From Actinorhabdospora filicis (lineage in GTDB: Bacteria; Actinomycetota; Actinomycetes; Mycobacteriales; Micromonosporaceae): 64,000 nucleotides of DNA. A program made the translations under genes and the position numbers. Every line of letters starts with the position of its first letter. The first letter of the stretch is position 1. The notes under the pieces are model-generated. The model was not told where the DNA came from. It saw only the letters and a program-made list of their open reading frames with translations, and ran no database searches. Below, piece by piece: positions 17,704 through 26,296 of the stretch. The stretch covers positions 653,379 through 717,378 of the forward strand of contig NZ_BSTX01000002.1 in NCBI RefSeq assembly GCF_030269765.1. Reading direction: 5' to 3'.

Positions 17704-18056
17704 GTTTCTGGGAGACCATCACCGGCAGCGATCTCACCAGGGAGTACAAGGCGCTCGAAGCGCGCGCCGCGGCACTCCCGTCCGATCACCGGGAGGCGTG
17801 GCGGCAGATCCAGTACCACCTCTTCCCTTACGGCGACTTCACCGGCCGCAACCTCCTGCCGATCCTCGACGGCGTCCTCGGGCTGCTGGAGACCACCGCC
17901 GCCGACGGCGTCAGCGCACGGGACGCCCTCGGCGATGACATCGCCGGGTTCAGCTCGGCGCTGGCCGGGGGAGAGCCCGCCCGCACCTTCCGCGACCGGT
18001 GGCGCGAGCAGCTGAACAGGAACGTCGCGCGGAAACTGGGCAGGCTGGGAGGCTGA
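17700..18056 (+). CDS. DUF1048 family protein (first copy)
   Basis: 118 residues. Soluble, mostly helical. EYKALEARAAALPSDHREAW and IQYHLFPYGDF match DUF1048 (Mtb-like small helical proteins commonly encoded behind PadR regulators). The biochemical role is unknown. The ATG overlaps the PadR stop by four bases, so it is translationally coupled. Confidence 0.85.
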   Translation: MSFWETITGSDLTREYKALEARAAALPSDHREAWRQIQYHLFPYGDFTGRNLLPILDGVLGLLETTAADGVSARDALGDDIAGFSSALAGGEPARTFRDRWREQLNRNVARKLGRLGG

Positions 18057-18057
18057 T

Positions 18058-18384
18058 GTGACCATTCACGACATCATCGAGGGCAAGAAGCAGTGGCGGG
18101 CGCACATGGCGCGCGTCAAGTCGCTCCCGCCGGACTACCAGATCGTCTACCGCGAGATCCAGAAGTACTTCTTCAAGGTCGGACCCGTGGCGCTGACCGA
18201 GGGGAACCTGCTGGCCGAGCTCCTGGACTTCTTCGAGCAGGGCGTCGCCTCCGGCAGGGGCGTCCTGGACGTCGTCGGCAGCGACGTCGCCGCCTTCTGC
18301 GATGAGCTGATCGGGGACGAGCCGACGCACGCCGAGCTATACCAGCGGTCCATCACGGCCGAACCCGGCGGCGCGGGTAAGTAG
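18058..18384 (+). CDS. DUF1048 family protein (second copy)
   Basis: 108 residues from GTG 18058, one base after the previous stop. IIEGKKQWRAHMARVKSLPP and DYQIVYREIQKYFFKVGP are typical DUF1048 segments. It shares the helix pattern of the upstream copy but is clearly diverged, so the pair is an old tandem duplication or a heterodimer. It ends the PadR operon just before a hairpin. Confidence 0.85.
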   Translation: MTIHDIIEGKKQWRAHMARVKSLPPDYQIVYREIQKYFFKVGPVALTEGNLLAELLDFFEQGVASGRGVLDVVGSDVAAFCDELIGDEPTHAELYQRSITAEPGGAGK

Positions 18385-18389
18385 GCGAC

Positions 18390-18424
18390 GGCGTGCCCCG
18401 AGACGATCGCGTCCGGGGCACGCC
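18390..18424. terminator. Bidirectional hairpin after the PadR operon
   Basis: GGCGTGCCCCG (18390-18400) and CGGGGCACGCC (18414-18424) form an 11-bp stem with a 13-base loop, placed between the DUF1048 stop and the stop of the convergent small gene at 18427. Confidence 0.75.
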
Positions 18425-18426
18425 CA

Positions 18427-18717
18427 TCAGTCGTTTCGCGACACTGCAGCCCACCAGGCGACTAGGCGGTCGGCCATCGGATCGGTCCCGTAGCGCTCGG
18501 GGTGGCTCAGCCCGATGTGGTCACCGAGCTCGTGCCAGAGGAACTCGCCGATCTCGGCCCGGCCGCCACCGGCGGCGAGCTTCGACAGCAGCGGGGCGAT
18601 CATGCAGTCGTACTCGTCGGCCACCACATCGGCGACACCGAGCGGATCCCACTCGTTGAGCAGGTGGCGGAGATTGGCTTGCGCGTCTACCGGATCCACG
18701 CCCCCCATCATCCACAT
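18427..18717 (-). CDS. Small hypothetical protein, DUF1871-like
   Basis: 96 residues from ATG 18717 (ATG 18711 or 18708, or GTG 18699, are also possible). The pattern LRHLLNEWDPLGVADVVADE with YDCMIAPLLSKL resembles small alpha-helical proteins of the DUF1871 type, found in many bacteria without a known function. No ribosome binding site decides the start. It is convergent with the PadR operon and has no clear partner. Confidence 0.6.
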   Translation of the reverse strand: MWMMGGVDPVDAQANLRHLLNEWDPLGVADVVADEYDCMIAPLLSKLAAGGGRAEIGEFLWHELGDHIGLSHPERYGTDPMADRLVAWWAAVSRND

Positions 18718-18912
18718 CGGCCCGGCCGCCGAAACACGCGCGCCGACGCCATCACTCGCGGACATGATGCGGCCACACCGCCACCGCATCGGGAATGAGT
18801 GGCCGGCGCATCAGCCCTTCCCCGCACGATCGCTCCAGCACCGCTTCCCGGTGCTGTGAACAGGCGCTCGCGGCACCCGCCGCGAACGCGATCGACCACT
18901 TTGGAGCGATCC

Positions 18913-19458
18913 ATGTCCCGCCTCCCGCAGATCCAGCCGGAGAACGCCACCGGCAAGGCCGCCGACCTGCTCGCCGGGGTCCAGAAGGCCCTGGGCGTCA
19001 CCCCCAACATGACCAAGGCCATGGTCAACAGCCCCGCCGTCCTCAAGGCCTACCTGGACTTCTCCGGCGCCCTGGCCACCGGCTCCCTCTCCGCCGACGT
19101 CCGCGAGCGCCTCGCGCTGCTGACCGCCGAGGAGAACGCCTGCGACTACTGCCTCTCGGCCCACACCTACATCGGCACCAACCTCGCCGGACTCGACGAG
19201 ACCGAGGCCCACGCCGCCCGCCACGGCAAGTCCGCCGACGCCAAGGCACAGGCCGCCCTCACCCTCGCCGAGGCCGTGCTGGCCACCAAGGGTGAGGTCA
19301 CCGACGCCGACCTGGACGCCGCCCGCGCCGCCGGGCTGACCGACGGCGACGTCGCCGAGGTCGTCGCCCACGTCGCCCTCAACGTCTTCACCAACTACTT
19401 CAACCGGCTCGCCGGAACCGACATCGACTGGCCCGTCGTCCGCCACGGCGAGCACTGA
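18913..19458 (+). CDS. Carboxymuconolactone decarboxylase / AhpD-like protein
   Basis: 181 residues. The AhpD-type redox centre ENACDYCLSAHTYIG (E-x3-C-x2-C-x3-H) lies near residues 76-85, flanked by the helical CMD fold. This arrangement is typical of alkylhydroperoxidase-like proteins that act as thiol-dependent peroxidases or reductants. GGAG precedes ATG 18913 by 5 bases. It is monocistronic by spacing; the next gene begins 64 bases later. Confidence 0.9.
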   Translation: MSRLPQIQPENATGKAADLLAGVQKALGVTPNMTKAMVNSPAVLKAYLDFSGALATGSLSADVRERLALLTAEENACDYCLSAHTYIGTNLAGLDETEAHAARHGKSADAKAQAALTLAEAVLATKGEVTDADLDAARAAGLTDGDVAEVVAHVALNVFTNYFNRLAGTDIDWPVVRHGEH

Positions 19459-19522
19459 TCCGCCACGCCCGGTGCGGCCTCGGCCTCGTCCGCCTGTCGC
19501 ACCGGGTGTCTAGGTTGGACCG

Positions 19523-20479
19523 GTGACCTCGCTGCGCCTCCAGCCCGCCCTCCGCCTGCTCGCACACCTGGCCCCCGCCCGTGCGGTCACCGTCTACCAG
19601 GGCGAGCTGCCACCACGACACGAGTGGGCCTGGGCCGAGCCGCCGCTGCCCGCCGCGCTCGCCTCCCCGGTACCGCGACGGTTCGCACTCGCCGTCGACG
19701 TCATCGACCACGCCACGGTCGAGGCGCTGCTCCCGGCCGCTTACCCCGGCGACATCCCCGAGATCGCCCGGGAACTGCTCGGCCAGATCGCGTCGATGCT
19801 CGCCGACGGCGGCGACCTCGCGCGCGTCACCGTCGCCGCCGAGCCCGGCGGGCCGGCCCTCGATGAGCTCCACCTGGCCTCCCGCGACCACGACGGCGGG
19901 ACGCGCATCCTCTCCCTCACCGCCCCCGCGACGGCCGAAAGCGACCCCGTCCGGGCGCTCGCCGACGCCGCCGAGGTGCTCGGCGAGTACGTGTGGCTGA
20001 ACAACAATGAGCGCCTGGAGGTCACGGTCAGGTGCGAGGACCACGGGCTCGCCGCGGTCACCGACGCCGCCTTCCGCACCTGGTGGCCCACATCGCAGAC
20101 CGCCGCCGGGCTGCTGACCGGGCTGTGGGACGAGGAACCCGGCATCGAACTCCTCGACGACGGCACCCTGGCGGCCTTCGCCGCCTCCTTCACCGAGGAC
20201 AACCTGGCCAACGCCCGCGGCGGCGCCTGGGCCGCCGAGCTCATCGGCGACTACGACATCGACGACGATCCGCAGCCCCGCTTCCCCGGCGACCGGCTGG
20301 TGGAACTGCTCAGCGCCGAGCTGTTCGAGCGCGCCGCCGCGCTGGCCGGGAGCCCCGGGCTCGTCCACGGTCTCGGGCTGCCGGAGGCGGGGGAGGAGCC
20401 GGAGTACGGGGTGATCGCCGCGGTGGTGTTCACCGGTCCCGGGCGGGTGGTGACGCTGGCGATCTCGGCGGGTGTGTGA
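19523..20479 (+). CDS. Hypothetical protein, function not recognised
   Basis: 318 residues, cytosolic and acidic, without signal or membrane segments. Its codon usage and composition fit a real gene and AGGTTGGA precedes GTG 19523. Visible segments include AVDVIDHATVEALLPAAYPG, LGEYVWLNNNERLEVTVRCE and GGAWAAELIGDYDIDDDPQP. None matches a family I can name. It is convergent with a DUF1330 gene 11 bases away. Confidence 0.7.
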   Translation: MTSLRLQPALRLLAHLAPARAVTVYQGELPPRHEWAWAEPPLPAALASPVPRRFALAVDVIDHATVEALLPAAYPGDIPEIARELLGQIASMLADGGDLARVTVAAEPGGPALDELHLASRDHDGGTRILSLTAPATAESDPVRALADAAEVLGEYVWLNNNERLEVTVRCEDHGLAAVTDAAFRTWWPTSQTAAGLLTGLWDEEPGIELLDDGTLAAFAASFTEDNLANARGGAWAAELIGDYDIDDDPQPRFPGDRLVELLSAELFERAAALAGSPGLVHGLGLPEAGEEPEYGVIAAVVFTGPGRVVTLAISAGV

Positions 20480-20490
20480 CCCGGGGCCGG

Positions 20491-20793
20491 TCAGTCCACG
20501 CCTTCGATGATGCGGAAGTCGCGCCGGTAGCCGTCGGGGAGGGCCGCCAGCGCCTTCTGGTACGCCTCGCTCTCGTAGGCCGCGACGGCCTGTTCGAAGC
20601 CGTCGAACTCGATGAGGACGACGCGTTCGGTGCTGCCGGCCTCGCGGGCGGCGACGCGTCCGCCACGCGAGGGGATCAGGGACAGGACGCGCCCGCCCCC
20701 GGCCTGGACGGCCGGACCGGCCAGCTCGTCGTAGGCGGCCAGCTCCCCGGGGGAAGTGGCGGGGTAGACGCTGACCCAGTAGCCCTTGGCCAT
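20491..20793 (-). CDS. DUF1330 family protein
   Basis: 100 residues. A ferredoxin-like alpha/beta barrel protein: MAKGYWVSVYPATSPGELAA, GGRVLSLIPSRGG, RVVLIEFDGFEQAVAAYESE and YQKALA are the family hallmarks. The exact role is unknown. It is divergent from a LysR regulator, which may control it. Confidence 0.88.
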   Translation of the reverse strand: MAKGYWVSVYPATSPGELAAYDELAGPAVQAGGGRVLSLIPSRGGRVAAREAGSTERVVLIEFDGFEQAVAAYESEAYQKALAALPDGYRRDFRIIEGVD

Positions 20794-20972
20794 GGAGACC
20801 TCCCGTGTTCGGCCGGACGCGTCCGGCTCGGCGTTGACAGATCGATTCCGGCGGCGGGCATCGCGGTCACCGGAACCGTATATCCGCAGGTTAGGGCCCG
20901 ATGGGCGGACGAGGGAAATACCGGTACGGGATAGACTCAGAACGGATCGCTATCAATCGTCCGGGAGGGCAC

Positions 20973-21875
20973 GTGGCGCCGGATACGGTGAGCCTGCGGT
21001 ACTTCCTGGTCCTGGCGCACGAGCTGAACTTCACCCGCGCGGCCGCGCGGATCGGCATCGCACAGCCCGCCCTCAGCGCCCGGATACGCCGGCTGGAGAC
21101 CGAACTCGGCACGGCCCTGCTGGTCCGCAGTACCCGCAGCGTCGCCCTGACCACCGCCGGTGCGGCCCTGGCGGAGTCCGCGCCGCCCGCGCTGGCGGCC
21201 CTGGACCGCGCATGGGAGACCGCCCGGAGCGCGGCGGCCGGTGAGCTGGGCACCCTCCGCATCGGATACAGCCTGTCCACCGGGGCCGAAACGGCACCGG
21301 CCCTGGTGGACAGGCTGATCGGCGGCAATGGCGGACTGGAGGTCGGCGCGGTCCCGATGGCGACACCGGATATCTGCCCCGCGGTCGCCGAGGGCCGCAT
21401 CGACGCCGGGATCACCCGCGGTCAGCAGCCGGGCCGCGGCGTGCGCCGGTTCCCGCTGCGGCACATGCGCGTCGGGGTCCAGCTGGCCGAGCACCATCCG
21501 CTGGCCGAACACGCCGAGATCGAGATCGCCGACGCGGCCGCCTATCCGCTGCGGCTCCCCGACCGCGCGGCCAACCCCGTGGTCCACGACCGGCTGTCCG
21601 CGCTGTTCCAGGACGCCCGGCCGCACCCCCGATTCCACGCGCCCGCGGTCTCCTTCGACATGTCCCAGCGCGACCTGCGCGACGGGCTCACCCTCGCCCC
21701 GGCCGGAGAGGCCGCGGCCACGGTACAACCGGCGGGTCTGACCTGGCGGCCACTGCGGGACGCGCCCGGCCTGACCATCTACCTGGTCCTCCCGCGCGAG
21801 CAGACACCGCTGCACCGCCGCATCCGTGCCGTCGCCAAAGCCGTGGCGCGCGAGCTGGGCTGGCTGCCGGACTGA
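20973..21875 (+). CDS. LysR-family transcriptional regulator
   Basis: 300 residues. An N-terminal HTH (SLRYFLVLAHELNFTRAAAR, then QPALSARIRRLETELGTALL) and a typical periplasmic-binding-like effector domain. I prefer GTG 20973 because GGGAGG lies 5 bases upstream; an in-frame ATG at 20901 would add 24 poorly conserved residues. It is divergent from the DUF1330 gene across about 180 bases. Confidence 0.88.
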   Translation: MAPDTVSLRYFLVLAHELNFTRAAARIGIAQPALSARIRRLETELGTALLVRSTRSVALTTAGAALAESAPPALAALDRAWETARSAAAGELGTLRIGYSLSTGAETAPALVDRLIGGNGGLEVGAVPMATPDICPAVAEGRIDAGITRGQQPGRGVRRFPLRHMRVGVQLAEHHPLAEHAEIEIADAAAYPLRLPDRAANPVVHDRLSALFQDARPHPRFHAPAVSFDMSQRDLRDGLTLAPAGEAAATVQPAGLTWRPLRDAPGLTIYLVLPREQTPLHRRIRAVAKAVARELGWLPD

Positions 21876-21929
21876 CGCGCGGCCATTCCCGTCAGGGGCA
21901 TGAGCGATCGGCAAGCGGCCGCCCGCGCC

Positions 21930-22733
21930 TCACCCCAGGACCAGGACCACCGCCAGAGCCAGCAGGAGCGAGTCGATCCGGTCGAGCAGCCCTCCGGTCC
22001 CGGCGAGCCACCGTCCGGCGTCCTTCGCGCCGGCGCCCCGCTTCACCATCGACTCCAGCAGGTCCCCGAGCGGCCCGCCGATCGCTACGGCGACCGCCGC
22101 CTGCCAGGTGAACGACGACAGGAGGGCGAGCACGCCGAGCCCCGCCACCGCCCCGGCCAGCGTGCCGCTCCACCGCTTGGCGGGCGACAGCGGGGAGAGG
22201 CGGGGGCCGCCGATGCGGGGGCCCGCCGCGAACGCCACGATGTCGGCGACCGACACCGCCACGAACAGCACGAGCCCGAGGGCGCCGAGAGAGACGAGCC
22301 CGGCGAGGACGCCGAGCCACACCAGCCCGAGCAGTCCCGCGCCCATTCGCCGGAGACCGTGCTCGGCGTCGCCGCAGAACAAGGGCACCGCGGCGATCGC
22401 GAGCGCCCCGATCCCGGCGACCCGCAGGATCTCGCCGGGCGCCAGCCAGGCCGCCACGATGAGCCCGGCGACGGCCGCCCCGAGCACCACCCGGTCCGGC
22501 AGCCCGAGCCGCAGCAGCCCGCCGTATTCCGCCACCGCCACCACCGCGACCACGGCGGCGAGCACCACGATCCCCGGGGGACCGAGCCAGAAGGCGGCGG
22601 TGACCAGCGGAACCCCGACCGCCCACACGCACCAGCGCTGGATCAGCTCACGGCGCCGGGTGGCGGCCACCGCGACACCGCCGACCGCCAGGGCCCCACC
22701 CAGGTACGGGACGAGCGCGGCGACCGACGTCAT
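21930..22733 (-). CDS. Phosphatidate cytidylyltransferase-like membrane protein (CdsA family)
   Basis: 267 residues with about seven membrane helices. The CdsA signature is present near the C-terminus: ESMVKRGAGAKDAGRWLAGT followed by GGLLDRIDSLL, with the K-R, K-D and D-R-x-D pattern kept. The usual P-G-H-G-G reads A-G-T-G-G. It should make a CDP-activated lipid from CTP and phosphatidate or a related alcohol phosphate. It is unlikely to be the housekeeping copy, because it is coupled by an ATGA overlap to the unusual GNAT-aminotransferase gene upstream instead of to ribosome-recycling or isoprenoid genes. Confidence 0.82.
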   Translation of the reverse strand: MTSVAALVPYLGGALAVGGVAVAATRRRELIQRWCVWAVGVPLVTAAFWLGPPGIVVLAAVVAVVAVAEYGGLLRLGLPDRVVLGAAVAGLIVAAWLAPGEILRVAGIGALAIAAVPLFCGDAEHGLRRMGAGLLGLVWLGVLAGLVSLGALGLVLFVAVSVADIVAFAAGPRIGGPRLSPLSPAKRWSGTLAGAVAGLGVLALLSSFTWQAAVAVAIGGPLGDLLESMVKRGAGAKDAGRWLAGTGGLLDRIDSLLLALAVVLVLG

Positions 22734-24475
22734 CGCGCGCTCCGTGCGCCGGGCGCGACGGCGAGTTCCGCCAGCACGCTCCGGCACGCCGCCACGATCC
22801 GGGCGTTCTCCGTCGTGTCACGGACCGCGATCCGCACGGTCCGGCCCTCGAAGGCCGGCGACATCGGCGACAGGTCCCGCAGGTACACGTCGTGGGCGCG
22901 GCACGCGCGGACGAAGTCGGCGGCGCTCGCCCCGCCGCGCGGCAGCGTCACCGACAGGTAGTTGGCGACGCCCTCGTCGACGGAGTCGAACCCGTCGAGC
23001 TCGGCGAGCCCGGCGGCGAGTTCCCCGCGCAGCACGTGGGTGCGCGCCCAGCGCTCGGCGTAGTACCCCGGATCGCGCAGCGCCGTCACGGCGGCGATCT
23101 GCGCGGGCAGGCTCACCGGCCACGGCGGCGTCCAGCGGCGCAGCTCGGCGGCGGTCTCCGGGTCGGCGACGAGGTAGGCCGCCCGCATGCCCGACAGGGC
23201 GTACATCTTGGACAGCGAGGTGCACACGGCGACGCGGGAGTCGACGGCGGCGAGCCCGGCCAGTGAGTCCGCCGGGTCGACGTAGCCGAGGTAGGCCTCG
23301 TCGATCCACCACCGGGTGCGTTCGGGGGAGGCCTCGATGACGGCGCGCAGCGCGTCGGCGGGAGCGTGGCGGCCGGTCGGGTTGTTCGGGTTGACGACGA
23401 CCACGAGGTCGTAGGCGCCACCGGACGTCGCCTCGGCGAGCCGGGCGGGGGCGACCGTCCAGTCGTCCTCGCGGCTGAGCCGGAGCCGGTCGACGTGGCA
23501 GCCGATGACGCGCTCGGTGACGTGGTGGTACTCGCCGTAGCTGGGGTCGAGCAGGAGCACCCGGCTCTCCGGCCTCAGCCACCGCCCGAACGCCCGGAAG
23601 ATCAGATCGGAGGAACCGGCGCCGACGACCACCGAGTCCTCCGGCAGTCCGCGGACGGCGGCGATCTCGGCGATCAGCCCCTCCGCGCCGGTGGGCGGCG
23701 AGGTCCGCGCCGCCCACCCCGGGTCCTGCGCGAGGACCGCGCGAACGGCCGGCGACGGTGAGTACCAGGCGTCGAGGACATCGGCCGGGACGACCTCGTG
23801 ACGGCGCTCCAGCGTCCGGAAGTCGGTCCCGACCGCGGAGAAGAAGGCGCCGCCGTGCTCACAGCCGTCGGCGCGCGGCGCGAAGGGCACGTCGAGCCGC
23901 CAGTCGAGCCCGGCGCGGAGCCGCTCCAGCGTCCGGCCGAGGTGCTGCACGACCGTCCGCTGGATCTCGGCGACCGACCCGCCGAGCACCTCGAAGTCCA
24001 CGGCGCCTGAGCGGATCGTGCGTCCCACCGGCCGCAGCCCGGTGGCGAGGTACATGTCGAGCAGCTCCCTGCGGCCCATGGCCACGACCTGGTGACCGCC
24101 GCGTGCCGCGACCCAGCGCAGCGCCGCGTACATGAGGAGCGGGGCGGCGGCGGTGGACCGCCAGCGCTCCTCGACGGTGAGCACGCGGATCTCGAACGGC
24201 GCCTCCTCGGTGAGGACGGGCAGCTCCTCCCGCGTCAGGTACTTGTCGAGCGAGTACCGCCCGACCCACGGCGGGGTGAGGCTGACGAACCCGATCGGCG
24301 TCTCGCCGCGAGCGGCGACGAGGTACACGTTCTCCCCGTCGAGCCCGTCGCTCAGCCGCCCCGACGGATCCACCGGATGCTGGCCGAGCTCCTCGGCGTA
24401 CACCCGGTGGCGCAACTCGTGGATCCAGACGCGATCGTCAGGAGTGGCGGTGCGGAGCTGGAGGGCGTGGTCCAT
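22730..24475 (-). CDS. Fusion of GNAT-like domain and PLP aminotransferase (HisC/CobD-like)
   Basis: 581 residues. Residues about 1-190 look like a GNAT/autoinducer-synthase-like acyltransferase (LRTATPDDRVWIHELRHRVY, then EERWRSTAAAPLLMYAALRW). Residues about 215-570 form a fold-type I aminotransferase resembling histidinol-phosphate aminotransferase or threonine-phosphate decarboxylase: VVVNPNNPTGR, WWIDEAYLGY and the PLP lysine in TSLSKMYALSGMR. AAGGGA precedes ATG 24475. It is coupled to the CdsA-like gene. A product built from an amino-acid phosphate and a CDP-lipid is a tempting inference but not shown. Confidence 0.85.
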   Translation of the reverse strand: MDHALQLRTATPDDRVWIHELRHRVYAEELGQHPVDPSGRLSDGLDGENVYLVAARGETPIGFVSLTPPWVGRYSLDKYLTREELPVLTEEAPFEIRVLTVEERWRSTAAAPLLMYAALRWVAARGGHQVVAMGRRELLDMYLATGLRPVGRTIRSGAVDFEVLGGSVAEIQRTVVQHLGRTLERLRAGLDWRLDVPFAPRADGCEHGGAFFSAVGTDFRTLERRHEVVPADVLDAWYSPSPAVRAVLAQDPGWAARTSPPTGAEGLIAEIAAVRGLPEDSVVVGAGSSDLIFRAFGRWLRPESRVLLLDPSYGEYHHVTERVIGCHVDRLRLSREDDWTVAPARLAEATSGGAYDLVVVVNPNNPTGRHAPADALRAVIEASPERTRWWIDEAYLGYVDPADSLAGLAAVDSRVAVCTSLSKMYALSGMRAAYLVADPETAAELRRWTPPWPVSLPAQIAAVTALRDPGYYAERWARTHVLRGELAAGLAELDGFDSVDEGVANYLSVTLPRGGASAADFVRACRAHDVYLRDLSPMSPAFEGRTVRIAVRDTTENARIVAACRSVLAELAVAPGARSAR

Positions 24476-24613
24476 GCGAGTTCCCTTGAGATGCTTCTGT
24501 CCTGGTCACCACCGGCATGATCGACTCAGGCGGGCGGTCCATGAGTATGAGCACTTCGCTGCGTGAAGGGGAACTCGGGGCGGGAAAGTCGCGGTGGGCA
24601 GGGGTGCACCTCG

Positions 24614-25645
24614 TCAGGTGAGCTGCTCCAGGACCGTCCGGACGACGTCCTTGGCGGTGCGGGCGGCGCCGATGATGGTCGCCGAGGCGTGCCCGGTCCA
24701 GTCGCCGTAGCCGAGCAGGTGCAGGCGCGGCTCGGTCACCGCCCGGTTCCCGTCGAGGCGGATGCGGCCGTCGGGGCCGCTGAAGGCGGCCAGATGGGGC
24801 AGGTGCGGGCGGAACCCGGTGGCCCAGATGATCGCGTCGGCGTCGAGGCTCTCGCCGCCGTCCCAGGCGATGCCGGTGGGGGTGAGCCGGTCGAACATCG
24901 GCCGGGCGGTCAGGACGCCGCGCTCGCGCGCCTCGGCGACGGCCGGGGTGACGACGATGTCGCCGAGGTCGCCGACGCGGGTGGCGCCGGGGTCGGTGCG
25001 CGCCCTGGTGGAGATGCCGAAGAGCGCGCGGCCGTCGACGTCGCCGGGCAGGAGCCTCGGCTCGCGCCGGGTCACCCAGGTCGTGGTGGCGGTGGTGGAG
25101 ACGTCGGCGAGGATCTGCGCGGCGGAGTTGCCGCCACCGACGACGACCACACGCTTCCCGGCGAACTCGCCGGGGGAGCGGTAGCCGACGGTGTGCAGCT
25201 GGCGCCCGGTGTAGACCTCGCGGCCCTCGATGGCCGGGACGTGCGGTGAGCGCCAGGTCCCGGTCGCCGAGATGACCGCGGCGGCCGCGATGGTCCTGGT
25301 GTCGGTGACCACCTTCAGGTGCTCGTCACCGGGCTCGACGGCGGTGACGGTGACGGGCCTGCGGACGGGCAGCGCGTAGCGCTTCTCGTAGGCGGCCAGG
25401 TAGTCCACGACGTGGTCGCGGGTGGGGAAGGGGTGGCCGTCCTGGCGTGGCATCCACCAGCCGGGCAGGGTGGAGTACTCGGCGGGGGAGAACAGGGTCA
25501 GGGCGTCCCAGTAGTGCCGCCATGCGCCACCCGGCTCCGGCTCGGCGTCCAGGATCAGGAAGTCCGCCTTCGCGCGGCGAAGGTGGTACCCGGCGGCGAG
25601 CCCGGCCTGCCCACCGCCGATGACGGCGACGTCTACGCGCTCCAC
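24614..25645 (-). CDS. FAD-dependent monooxygenase of the arsenic locus (ArsO-like)
   Basis: 343 residues. It has an FAD-binding motif VAVIGGGQAGLAAGYHL at the N-terminus and an NADPH site VVVVGGGNSAAQILADV in the middle, with ISATGTWRSPHVP and WATGFRPHLPHL linkers, the pattern of flavin-containing monooxygenase-like proteins called ArsO in arsenic clusters. The substrate is unproven; organoarsenicals or thiols are the usual suggestions. Its start at 25645 overlaps the end of the upstream arsR gene by 13 bases, so the pair is an operon. Confidence 0.82.
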   Translation of the reverse strand: MERVDVAVIGGGQAGLAAGYHLRRAKADFLILDAEPEPGGAWRHYWDALTLFSPAEYSTLPGWWMPRQDGHPFPTRDHVVDYLAAYEKRYALPVRRPVTVTAVEPGDEHLKVVTDTRTIAAAAVISATGTWRSPHVPAIEGREVYTGRQLHTVGYRSPGEFAGKRVVVVGGGNSAAQILADVSTTATTTWVTRREPRLLPGDVDGRALFGISTRARTDPGATRVGDLGDIVVTPAVAEARERGVLTARPMFDRLTPTGIAWDGGESLDADAIIWATGFRPHLPHLAAFSGPDGRIRLDGNRAVTEPRLHLLGYGDWTGHASATIIGAARTAKDVVRTVLEQLT

Positions 25646-25992
25646 TGCCCGCCCAGCAGCGCCGAGAGCCGGTCCAGTTCGCCGCGTACGGGACGGTAGT
25701 AGACCCAGGTGCCGCGCCGCTCGCCGGTGATCAGGCCCGCCTCGCGCAGGACCTTCAGGTGGTGGGAGATCGTCGGCGCGGAGACCTCGAAGTCGCCGCC
25801 GGTGAGGTCGCAGACGCAGATCTCGTCTTCGGCCGAGGCGATGCGCGAGAGCAGCCGCAGGCGCACGGGGTCGCCGAGGGCCTTGAAGCGCCGGGAGAGC
25901 TCGGTGGCGTCGCCGGCGGCGAGGGGCTCCTCGGTGATGGGGGTGCAGCAGCCTCCGGGAGTGGCTTGCAGCAGCTGGAGCTCTTTCGGCAT
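25633..25992 (-). CDS. arsR: ArsR-family metalloregulator (first copy)
   Basis: 119 residues. Winged HTH with FKALGDPVRLRLLSRIAS, the metalloid-binding motif EICVCDLTGGDF (Cys-x-Cys-Asp-Leu at the start of the recognition region) and APTISHHLKVLREAGLITGE. An extra Cys pair lies near the N-terminus (GGCCTP). As(III) binding should release DNA. ATAGGGGC lies just before ATG 25992. It is divergent from the CCG mini-protein across 88 bases holding two palindromes. Confidence 0.92.
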   Translation of the reverse strand: MPKELQLLQATPGGCCTPITEEPLAAGDATELSRRFKALGDPVRLRLLSRIASAEDEICVCDLTGGDFEVSAPTISHHLKVLREAGLITGERRGTWVYYRPVRGELDRLSALLGGQWSA

Positions 25993-26008
25993 GCCCCTAT
26001 GTTGACAG

Positions 26009-26063
26009 GCATCGAATCAGGATGCAAACTTCCACCCATCCTCGTGATTCGAGGAACATCGAA
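26009..26063. promoter_or_regulatory. Two candidate ArsR operators in the divergent spacer
   Basis: GCATC-N7-GATGC (26009-26025) and TTCGA-N6-TCGAA (26048-26063) lie between arsR and the CCG mini-protein gene. The second has the same TTCGA-N6-TCGAA form as a site upstream of the flavoprotein gene at 27942, which points to a shared regulator type. Confidence 0.5.
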
Positions 26064-26080
26064 ATAGTTGGGAGCCGAAG

Positions 26081-26296
26081 ATGAGCGCCGAAACGACCAA
26101 GCCCGCAGGTGGGTTCGCCGGGGATCCCATGGCCGCGCTCCACCCGCCCGCCTCCTCCGGCGGGTGTTGCGGGGGTGCCGCGGTGGCCACGATCGCGGCG
26201 GAGGGCGGCTGCTGCGGGACCACCGATGCGACCGCCGCCGGATGCTGCGGCACCGAGACCGCGGAGGCGCCGCGGAGCTCGGGCTGCTGCGGGTGA
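26081..26296 (+). CDS. CCG-motif cysteine-rich mini-protein
   Basis: 71 residues with four Cys-Cys-Gly motifs: SSGGCCGGAA, EGGCCGTTD, AAGCCGTET and a terminal SSGCCG. The linkers are rich in Ala, Gly, Thr and Ser and probably flexible. There is no signal peptide. Vicinal cysteines are good As(III) ligands, so a metalloid-binding or carrier role is a reasonable inference given the ArsR next door; the protein itself matches no family I can name. The terminal tail resembles that of the flavoprotein at 27942 (TTGCCG). GGAGCCGAAG lies upstream of the ATG. The stop overlaps the next start. Confidence 0.75.
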   Translation: MSAETTKPAGGFAGDPMAALHPPASSGGCCGGAAVATIAAEGGCCGTTDATAAGCCGTETAEAPRSSGCCG

